Shown here: positions 29,494 through 35,652 of the stretch, piece after piece | Layout of the letters: each line of letters begins with the position of its first letter | How positions within the stretch are numbered: the stretch's first letter is position 1 | Assembly (NCBI GenBank): GCA_964577275.1 | Contig: CAZNYR010000035.1 | Coordinates: 1 to 37,721, forward strand | Length of the DNA: 37,721 nt | Reading direction: 5' to 3' | Source of the DNA: UBA2561 sp964577275 | GTDB taxonomy: Bacteria; Bacteroidota; Bacteroidia; Cytophagales; Thermoflexibacteraceae | The notes under the pieces: model-generated | Seen by the model: only the letters and a program-made list of their open reading frames with translations | Databases searched by the model: none | What the model was told of the DNA's origin: nothing | Program-made: the position numbers and the translations under genes

Positions 29494-29706
29494 TTAGGAT
29501 TGAGGGGAATTGGTCTTGTTTAAGAAAGAATATTGACCAAGCAATTGCTCGCATAAATCTTCGTCTTTTCCCTCTTTCAGTTGTCGAAGGTCGAGCCGAT
29601 AAGCCCGCGCCATCATGGAGCGGTCTTCGGGGTCTCGTTTGAGCATCTGTAAAAGACGTAGCTCCAACTCTTCGATGATTTGTTGTTTTGTTTTTTTCAT
29701 AATCAT
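29494..29706 (-). CDS. Small hypothetical helical protein
   Basis: 70 residues (68 from the second ATG at 29700). Rich in K, E, R, L and Q, with a charged amphipathic pattern (QQIIEELELRLLQMLKRDPEDRSMM), predicted mostly helical; no membrane segment. An overlapping 90-codon frame on the same strand is Arg/Pro-rich with no protein-like pattern and looks like its shadow. I do not recognise the family. It stands alone between the SDR operon and a divergent lipoprotein gene. Confidence 0.6.
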   Translation of the reverse strand: MIMKKTKQQIIEELELRLLQMLKRDPEDRSMMARAYRLDLRQLKEGKDEDLCEQLLGQYSFLNKTNSPQS

Positions 29707-29881
29707 AAACGGCTAATGAAATGTAATAAAAATCATGTTTGTCAAGTTTTTTTATCAAAATAAAAGGTCAGATTTTAAGTATTCAAAGAGTTTTATATCT
29801 TAACGAACAAAGAATACCAGACATTGCAAAATTTATCAAAAAAAATCACGTTTTATCAACCAAAAATAGACCTTCAATTTT

Positions 29882-31069
29882 ATGAAATCTTTTATTTATG
29901 TTTTTTGTTTTTGGGGTTGTATCTTATTGACTTCGTGTAAGTTAGACCAAATGCAGGAAGTGGTCGAACCATCTATTTCGTGGCAGGATACCAGTGCAAA
30001 TCACCCCAAGCACGATAAGTTCATACAAATTCTGGAAAAATATACCGCCGAACGTGCCTTGCCGGGGCTTTCTTTGTTGATTTACACGCCCGAAAATGGG
30101 ATTTGGACAGGTGCATCGGGGTTTGCTCAACTCGAAAATCAGACCGTTTTGTCGCCTGCTCATTTGGTTAATGCCTCGGATGCGAGTTCGATGTTTGCCA
30201 GCATTTTAGCTTTGCGTCTTATCGAGGATGGTATTTTAAATCTCGATGACCCGATTACCAATTATTTGGATAAAAAATATACTGATTTTAGAAATTCAGG
30301 TAAAATCACGGTTCGACATTTGTTACAACAAACCTCTGGTATTCAGGATGTTATCTCGCTTCGTAAAAGTATGTTGGATGTGTTAAATAATTATGAAGAT
30401 AAAACATCTCCTCAAGATTATATTAAAATGATTAAGCGCAAAAAGCCCGAATTTGAACCCGAAAAAGGAGCAAAATATTCGGCTACGAACTCAATGTTAT
30501 TGATGTTAATTGTGGAGAATTTAACGGAACTTGACCATGCCGATTTGATAGAACAAGTTGTATTTCAGGAAGTTGGCGCATTAAACTCGTATTATAAAAA
30601 TAGTGTTGATTATCCCTTTGTGGATGGGCAAATGAATTTTTATGTGGATAGATTGAATGATGGAAAATTAGAAAATATTACGAAAGCCTTGATGAAACAA
30701 AATCAGTATAATGCCTATGGTTTTGATGGCGTTCTGACGACACTTTATGACCTGCATCTACTTGTTAATCAGGTATTTAGGGATAGTTTATTCTTGCCCG
30801 AAACCATGCAGGAAATACAGAGTTTTACGGCGCAAACCGATGAAAATGGCGTTCGATACGGTTTGGGCATTCAGCGCATCAAAACCAGTCTTGGAATGGG
30901 CTTGGGGTATCATGGAACTTCCTATGGTTCAACACTTTATGTCTTTTATTTTCCCGAAAATGATGCGACAATTATTTTCCATACCAATACTGGAATCGAA
31001 ACCGCTAAATGGGCGAGTGATGCGATAGATGACTTTTGGAACGAAATCCTAAACGAAGCATTGAAGTAA
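29882..31069 (+). CDS. Serine hydrolase/beta-lactamase-fold lipoprotein with degenerate active site
   Basis: 395 residues. Signal peptide ends in LLTSC with lipobox Cys19. The body follows the class C beta-lactamase/esterase fold: IASxTK region as LVNASDASSMFASILALRLIEDG (96-116), LDDPITNYL (121-129), HLLQQTSGIQD (146-156), KYSATNSMLLM (198-208) and a C-terminal YHGTSYGST block. The usual S-x-x-K motif reads S99-D-A-S102, so the general-base Lys is replaced by Ser, and the Y-x-N motif reads Y199-S-A201. The HxG-like third motif is partly kept. This suggests a non-catalytic or altered member, perhaps a cell-envelope binding protein. The ATG at 29882 is preceded by a 175-base divergent gap. Confidence 0.87.
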   Translation: MKSFIYVFCFWGCILLTSCKLDQMQEVVEPSISWQDTSANHPKHDKFIQILEKYTAERALPGLSLLIYTPENGIWTGASGFAQLENQTVLSPAHLVNASDASSMFASILALRLIEDGILNLDDPITNYLDKKYTDFRNSGKITVRHLLQQTSGIQDVISLRKSMLDVLNNYEDKTSPQDYIKMIKRKKPEFEPEKGAKYSATNSMLLMLIVENLTELDHADLIEQVVFQEVGALNSYYKNSVDYPFVDGQMNFYVDRLNDGKLENITKALMKQNQYNAYGFDGVLTTLYDLHLLVNQVFRDSLFLPETMQEIQSFTAQTDENGVRYGLGIQRIKTSLGMGLGYHGTSYGSTLYVFYFPENDATIIFHTNTGIETAKWASDAIDDFWNEILNEALK

Positions 31070-31115
31070 TATTTCACGAAAAAATAAATATTTTTAGTAT
31101 TAAAGTTCTAACATT

Positions 31116-31547
31116 ATGGCTCGATTGACTTTAAAATTACCTAAAAAGTTTGCTTTTAAGACTGCTTTACCTGTCCGAATTACGGACATAAATTATGGAA
31201 ATCATCTCGGAAATGACCGTTATTTGAGTTACATTCAGGAGGCGAGAATGCAATATTTGCAGGCTTTGGGATATGCTGATGAATTGCACGTAGAGGATGT
31301 GGCGTTATTTGTCGGCGACTCTGCAGTGATGTATAAACACGAAATTTTTTATGGACAAACACTTGAAATTGAGGTTGTTGCATCAGATTTTGGGCGGGTA
31401 ACATTTGACTTTTATTTTCGTCTGATGTGTCTTGAATCAGGAAAAGAAGTGGCTTCCGCCAAAACTGGAATGGTGTGTTTGGACTTGGCTACTCGAAAAT
31501 TGATGCGTGTTCCGCCTGCTTTTCAGGCTCTGACCCAAATGAGTTAA
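31116..31547 (+). CDS. Acyl-CoA thioesterase, hotdog fold (4-hydroxybenzoyl-CoA thioesterase type)
   Basis: 143 residues, a single hotdog domain of normal length. The conserved helix region VRITDINYGNHLGNDRYLSYIQEAR at ~20-44 carries D24, N29-H30 and E42, the pattern of the 4HBT/FadM-like family, in which the Asp or Glu activates water against the thioester. Substrate not predictable; many are housekeeping acyl-CoA thioesterases. It starts 46 bases after the serine-hydrolase-like gene, so a shared transcript is possible. Confidence 0.88.
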   Translation: MARLTLKLPKKFAFKTALPVRITDINYGNHLGNDRYLSYIQEARMQYLQALGYADELHVEDVALFVGDSAVMYKHEIFYGQTLEIEVVASDFGRVTFDFYFRLMCLESGKEVASAKTGMVCLDLATRKLMRVPPAFQALTQMS

Positions 31548-31642
31548 ATGTGCGCTTTGAAGTGATAATTATCTCATAAAATTTCGTTTTTAGTCCGAGA
31601 AGTACATTTTGTTATATGGCATCAAAATAACAAATTTATTGA

Positions 31643-31650
31643 TACTTTTG
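31643..31650 (+). promoter_or_regulatory. Possible Bacteroidota -7 promoter box for the ABC ATPase gene
   Basis: TACTTTTG matches the Bacteroidota primary sigma -7 consensus TAnnTTTG exactly and lies 31 bases before the ATG at 31682. The expected TTTG near -33 is not at the normal distance (the closest, at 31608-31611, is about 31 bases upstream), so this is only a half match. Confidence 0.35.
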
Positions 31651-31681
31651 CAAAAGTTTGACATACAAAAAATAGTTTTTC

Positions 31682-32383
31682 ATGACAACCACACCCATTA
31701 TCAAAACCCTTGATTTGGTTAAAACATTTTACGCTGGAAAATCAAATGAAGTACCTGCTATTCAGGGAGTTAATCTCGAAATTCAGGCGGGAGAATGTGT
31801 GTTATTGACGGGGGCTTCGGGTTCGGGCAAATCGACACTTTTGGCAATTTTGAGTTGTTTGTCAAAACCAACTTCGGGCAAATATTTTTGTCAAGGCGAG
31901 CAGGTTTCTCGTTGGTCAGAAAAATTCTTGACGCAATTTCGTCAGACCCACATAGGTATTGTTTTTCAGCATTTTAACTTGGTCAAAGGCATGAGCGTGG
32001 CGCGCAATATTAGCTTGCCATTATTGCCTCAAAATCTTAAATTTCACGAAATCAAATCGGCTGTTCAGCACGCGATGCAAACGATAAATATTTTGCATCG
32101 AGCTGATTTTCAGGTGGATACTTTGTCTGGTGGCGAACTGCAACGCACTGCCATTGCACGGGCTTTGGTCAATAATCCGAATATTATTTTTGCGGATGAG
32201 CCTACTGCACATCTGGATGCACAAAATTCGGAAATGATTTTGGATGTTTTTTTGGAATTAAAAAAGCAAGGTAAAACCCTGATAATCACCACACATGACC
32301 CCAGAGTAGAAGCACATTCGATAGCAGACCGCAAGTTGATTTTGAGCGATGGAAAAATCATATCAGATACGGCGTTAGGCTAA
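31682..32383 (+). CDS. ABC transporter ATP-binding protein, LolD/MacB-like
   Basis: 233 residues, the size of a stand-alone LolD-type ATPase. Walker A GASGSGKS at 44-51, Q-loop Q96 (FQHFNL), signature LSGGE at 148-152, Walker B IIFADEPTAHLD at 168-179 and switch H205. The sequence is typical of ATPases that power FtsX/LolCE/MacB-type permeases in lipoprotein release or peptide export. No permease is next to it; the only LolC/E-like permease in the window is about 13 kb away (17654). Whether they pair is inference. Confidence 0.9.
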   Translation: MTTTPIIKTLDLVKTFYAGKSNEVPAIQGVNLEIQAGECVLLTGASGSGKSTLLAILSCLSKPTSGKYFCQGEQVSRWSEKFLTQFRQTHIGIVFQHFNLVKGMSVARNISLPLLPQNLKFHEIKSAVQHAMQTINILHRADFQVDTLSGGELQRTAIARALVNNPNIIFADEPTAHLDAQNSEMILDVFLELKKQGKTLIITTHDPRVEAHSIADRKLILSDGKIISDTALG

Positions 32384-32489
32384 AAAGATTTTGGTAAAAT
32401 AGAACTGAAACCCATCCAAAAGACGTTCTTTGGACAAATCTTTTTTCAGAAATATGGTTTCGTTTACCCAAAATTACCCTAATTTTTTT

Positions 32490-34541
32490 ATGGAAATTCA
32501 CTTCACAAAAACAAGTTTTTTTACAAAATTAGTAATTGTATTACTTTTTATAATTCAATTTAAAACCTCTGCACAAGAGGCAATGGATTATGACTTTTCG
32601 ATAACGCAATCTGCCTCATTACTGGAGATGACCGATGGCACAATCGAACTCATTGGAGCAAACAAATCAGCGACTGCTTCCGCCGTTACGCCCATTGGTT
32701 TTGAGGTCTGGTTTATGGGCAAACGCTACACGAATTTTTCGGTAAATTGTAACGGCGTTTTACGCTTCGGAACAACGGCGATTCATCCTGAAGGTAACAC
32801 ATATAATATCCCAAATAATGCCCGAATTTCGGCTTTTTCGTGCTTAGACCAAGCCCCAAATTTAGGACATTGGAAAACCTCAAGTAATGGAAAAGTGCAT
32901 TATAAAATCATAGGCACAGCTCCACAAAGACGACTTATTATTGAGTGGAAAAATCTGCACGTAAATCTTGAAAGTAATTTAGAAAATGCTCTATTTCAGA
33001 TAGTTATACACGAAACTGCGCCCCAAACTTCACAGCCGCAAGGTGGACAAATTGAATTGATTTATGGCAAAATGTCTGTGTTCAAAAGTTTTGCAAATAT
33101 CCGAATTGGCATCGGAGGCGGGAACGGCAATAGCGAAGAAATGGGCATTGATTTAGCCACGAATCCACCGACCAATCGGACGGGCGATGTGAGTACGGCA
33201 TTGGATTCTGGGGATGTTCCTTTTCTGAATAGCTCAACGGATGGAAGTCGGACAAAATTCGTATTACTTTCGCCGATTCCTGATGTGCAAGCTCAAAATT
33301 TACGCACAATTTGCAACAACACAACAGGCATTCAACTGGATTGGGATTTGGATAATTCGGGTGGAAATATTGTGGGGTCGGTATTGTATAAATCTACGGA
33401 TGGAAACCAATATTCGTTTATGTATCAAACCAAAAATATCCAAGAAATAAGTTTTATAGATACGGATGTGAATTTGGAAAATACGTATTGGTATCGGGTT
33501 TATACCGTTACCGAAGGGCAGCTTTCCGAATTGCAAACAACAGGCGAGCTGAAAGTTGCTCCGAACGAATTGCCTGAATTTGACTTGGGGCAATTTGCCA
33601 TTTGTGATGGCGATTCAGTTACGTTGGATGCGGGAAATTATGCGTCCTTTAGTTGGAAAAATGAAGCGGGGCAGGTGTTGGGAACGGCTCAAACGCAAAA
33701 GGTAGGTTTGGAAGGAAATTATACCGTAAATGTCTATAATTCAGATGGTTGTGAAGAATTAGGGAAGGTGCAAGTACGGGCATCTTCGCCTCCTGTTTTT
33801 AGTATTGCCCCTGATTTTTATTTTTGTGAGGGCGAGTCAGTTAGGATAGATGCGCCTTTGGGGTTTGCCTTGTATGAATGGTTTCATGAAAATGACCAAA
33901 AACAAGCAGAAGGTACAAGTTGGCAAACGGCACAAATTGGTAATTTTTACCTAAAAATTAGCAATGAATTGGGATGTTTTGCGAGCAAAAATTTTACGAT
34001 TCATTCCAAACCGATTCCCGAAGTGGTAATTATTGGAGAACCTTTTTTGTGCGAAAAATCTCCAGAAATTACATTGACAGCAGAGGCACAAAGCTCGTTG
34101 GAAGGCGATAGTTTGAGTTACGAATGGAAAAAAGAAGACGTTTTTTTGAGCGAAACGCCCGAAATTGCGGTGGATGAAATCGGCAATTATGCGGTAACTG
34201 TCCGTAATTCAACGGGTTGTAGTACAACTAAAACAGTTAGTGTTATAAATTGCTGTGAGCCTGTTCTGAAAATTCCGAATGCTTTTACGCCTTTCAGTAC
34301 GCCTGATAATAATGAGTATCGGATTGCACACCAAGACATATTGACGTTTAACATGAAGATTTATAATCGTTGGGGGACGCTGATTTTTGAAACCGATAAT
34401 GCCGATGGTTTTTGGGATGGCACTTTCAAAGGAAAACCATTGCAACCTTCTGTTTATCAATTAGTTATTGAATATACGGGCTGTCGAAACGGAATTACTT
34501 TTCAGGAGAAAAAAACAGAAGCCATTTATTTATTGGACTAA
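32490..34541 (+). CDS. Secreted Ig/FN3-like protein with gliding-motility-type (T9SS type B) C-terminal domain
   Basis: A TTG at 32430 would add 20 residues, but the ATG at 32490 gives a standard signal peptide (KLVIVLLFIIQF... with cleavage expected after SAQ), so 683 residues. An N-terminal ~250-residue beta domain (SVNCNGVLRFG, GGQIELIYGKM) is of the kind often found at the start of such proteins; an FN3-like domain follows (LDWDLDNSG...YWYRVYT), then three Ig/PKD-like repeats each with C-x-x-x-S/P...L-x-A...Y/F-x-W...GNY-x-V-x-V...GC. The last ~90 residues (IPNAFTPFSTPDNNEYRI, MKIYNRWGTLIFET, WDGTFKGKPLQPSVY) are the CHU_C / gliding-motility-associated domain that directs T9SS export. Ligand unknown; cell-surface or extracellular location is inferred. 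Confidence 0.92.
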   Translation: MEIHFTKTSFFTKLVIVLLFIIQFKTSAQEAMDYDFSITQSASLLEMTDGTIELIGANKSATASAVTPIGFEVWFMGKRYTNFSVNCNGVLRFGTTAIHPEGNTYNIPNNARISAFSCLDQAPNLGHWKTSSNGKVHYKIIGTAPQRRLIIEWKNLHVNLESNLENALFQIVIHETAPQTSQPQGGQIELIYGKMSVFKSFANIRIGIGGGNGNSEEMGIDLATNPPTNRTGDVSTALDSGDVPFLNSSTDGSRTKFVLLSPIPDVQAQNLRTICNNTTGIQLDWDLDNSGGNIVGSVLYKSTDGNQYSFMYQTKNIQEISFIDTDVNLENTYWYRVYTVTEGQLSELQTTGELKVAPNELPEFDLGQFAICDGDSVTLDAGNYASFSWKNEAGQVLGTAQTQKVGLEGNYTVNVYNSDGCEELGKVQVRASSPPVFSIAPDFYFCEGESVRIDAPLGFALYEWFHENDQKQAEGTSWQTAQIGNFYLKISNELGCFASKNFTIHSKPIPEVVIIGEPFLCEKSPEITLTAEAQSSLEGDSLSYEWKKEDVFLSETPEIAVDEIGNYAVTVRNSTGCSTTKTVSVINCCEPVLKIPNAFTPFSTPDNNEYRIAHQDILTFNMKIYNRWGTLIFETDNADGFWDGTFKGKPLQPSVYQLVIEYTGCRNGITFQEKKTEAIYLLD

Positions 34542-34989
34542 AAAAATATGATTCATCATTTGGTATGTCGTTAGCTTTTTAGGAAATTGGATTTTGCAAA
34601 TTCAACAAAATCAAACTTTGCAACAATCAAACTTTGCAACAATCTGAAAATAAATGAGTTGTGAAATTTGAATCGAGTTTTGTGCCTGATGTTTTGGAAT
34701 CTCCAATTGTTTTGTTTTGGGAAAGTTATTTTGATACCGAAAAACTAAATCGAGGTAGGTTTTATTTCGTCAAAGATTTGGAAAATGGAGAATCGAAAAA
34801 TGCAAATTTTTTGACACAAAGTCAGTGTTTATTTTCGACAGTTCAAAAAGATATTTCCGAAAAGTGCTTTGGCAGGTTACGAAAAATTTTGGGTTACGCC
34901 ACGAGCCAATTAATTATATCTACAAGGCGTGCAATTGATGAAGATTTAAGTTGGTTTTTCGTATTTTCGTAAAAACAAAATAATTAAAA
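34542..34989. other. Intergenic region with a 16-bp tandem repeat and a possible gene remnant
   Basis: Between the T9SS type B gene and the DUF433 gene. It contains a 16-bp direct repeat aatcaaactttgcaac twice in tandem (34609-34624, 34625-34640) followed by four bases of a third copy, and a weak 103-codon frame described separately. Confidence 0.6.
34661..34972 (+). pseudogene. Possible frameshifted gene remnant (hypothetical)
   Basis: A GTG-started 103-codon frame. The first ~50 codons look protein-like (VLFWESYFDTEKLNRGRFYF), but after a T6 run at 34807-34812 this frame becomes less natural while another frame reads HKVSVYFRQFKKIFPKS and ALAGYEKFWVTPRAN up to a stop at 34911-34913. This would fit one short gene broken by a frameshift. 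I recognise no family, and chance cannot be excluded. Confidence 0.3.
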
Positions 34990-35229
34990 ATGAGTGAATT
35001 ATTATCCAGAGTTACAATAAATCCAGAAATTTGTAATGGGAAGCCAACCATTCGCAACAAACGAATCACCGTACAGACGATTTTGGAGTTTTTGAGTGCA
35101 GGTAATACCACCGATGAAATTTTAGCACAATATCCCTCTTTGGAAGCCCAGGATATTGAAGCCTGCTTGCAGTTTGCTACGTTATTAATGAGTCGTCAAT
35201 ACACCATTCAACCACTTGTATATGCCTGA
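34990..35229 (+). CDS. DUF433 family protein, VapB-like antitoxin (orphan)
   Basis: 79 residues, the full usual length of DUF433 proteins. Typical features: ITINPEICNGKPTIRNKRITV-like start (here residues 8-28: TINPEICNGKPTIRNKR), TVQTILEFLSAGNTTDEILAQYPSL (helix-turn-helix-like) and DIEACLQFA. In Bacteroidota these are commonly the upstream antitoxin of a DUF5615 PIN-like toxin whose start overlaps the DUF433 stop. The toxin frame does begin here, at 35222, but ends after nine codons, so this gene appears to be an orphan antitoxin. Confidence 0.9.
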   Translation: MSELLSRVTINPEICNGKPTIRNKRITVQTILEFLSAGNTTDEILAQYPSLEAQDIEACLQFATLLMSRQYTIQPLVYA

Positions 35230-35251
35230 TTTTCTGATAGATGTCAATTAG
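35222..35251 (+). pseudogene. Remnant start of a DUF5615 PIN-like toxin
   Basis: ATG overlapping the last 8 bases of the DUF433 gene reads MPDFLIDVN and then TAG. This matches the usual first residues of DUF5615 toxins (the Asp in IDVN is a conserved PIN-like acidic residue), which normally continue with LP and about 100 more residues. None of the expected downstream motifs can be found in any frame of the following 180 bases, so the rest is deleted or replaced rather than simply interrupted by one nonsense codon. Confidence 0.6.
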
Positions 35252-35287
35252 TGCAAATTTACAAAGATAGAATTGAAGGGATTAATT

Positions 35288-35317
35288 GATAATCAATATT
35301 TTGATAATCAATATTTT
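35288..35317. repeat. Two tandem copies of a 15-bp unit
   Basis: gataatcaatatttt occurs at 35288-35302 and again, exactly, at 35303-35317. A further partial match (attgat) precedes it. Confidence 0.9.
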
Positions 35318-35431
35318 AAATCCCTCATAGCGTTCCTTTATAAGAATTACCAGTCAATTCCCCATTTATTTTTGAACTTCCGATATATCAAAAGTTCTGT
35401 TTTGGTGTGCATATTACCATACCGCTAATTA

Positions 35432-35518
35432 AGACCTGCCAAGTCAGACCTCAGACCTGCCAAGTCTTTAAGACCTGCCAAGTCTTTAAGACTTGGCAGG
35501 TCTGACTTGGCAGGTCTT
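35432..35518. repeat. Cluster of direct and inverted 14-bp repeats (REP-like palindrome)
   Basis: The 14-mer agacctgccaagtc occurs three times forward (35432-35445, 35453-35466, 35471-35484) and its reverse complement gacttggcaggtct twice (35490-35503, 35504-35517). The middle copies are joined by ttta, and the centre (agtctttaagact) is itself palindromic. The region can fold into one long hairpin or alternative shorter ones. It resembles the dispersed intergenic palindromes known in Bacteroidota genomes. Confidence 0.93.
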
Positions 35519-35652
35519 AAAAATTTAAACAACCTTAAAATTAAATTAGAAAACATCGAGAATTGAATCCGTAGATTTCATTTTCCAAAAATAAATCCCA
35601 AATTTGCATTTACACGAATCGCATTTGTAGGCGATTTCGGAAAATCAAATCC

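Larger units (their letters stand above)
35252..35652. other. Repeat-rich 400-base intergenic region
   Basis: No convincing gene. It holds a 15-bp tandem repeat (35288-35317), the palindromic repeat cluster (35432-35518), and presumably the thrS promoter, which I cannot pinpoint. Confidence 0.75.

Noticed and set aside
29486..29758. 90-codon Arg/Pro-rich frame overlapping the 70-residue gene
   Set aside because: Its composition looks like an out-of-frame reading of the 70-residue gene, which has balanced charge and helical periodicity.
35330..35412. Short minus-strand frame reading KTELLIYRKFKNKWGIDW before a stop
   Set aside because: It has a protein-like ending but is only about 20 codons, with no upstream gene; too little to call a remnant.
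35252..35428. Open frame after the toxin TAG, considered as a read-through continuation of the toxin
   Set aside because: The translation (starting CKFTKIELKG) shows none of the later DUF5615 motifs and includes the tandem repeat, so it is probably chance openness in A/T-rich DNA.
35432..35518. CRISPR array
   Set aside because: Repeats are 14 bp, in both orientations, with spacers of 0-7 bases; no cas genes are present.
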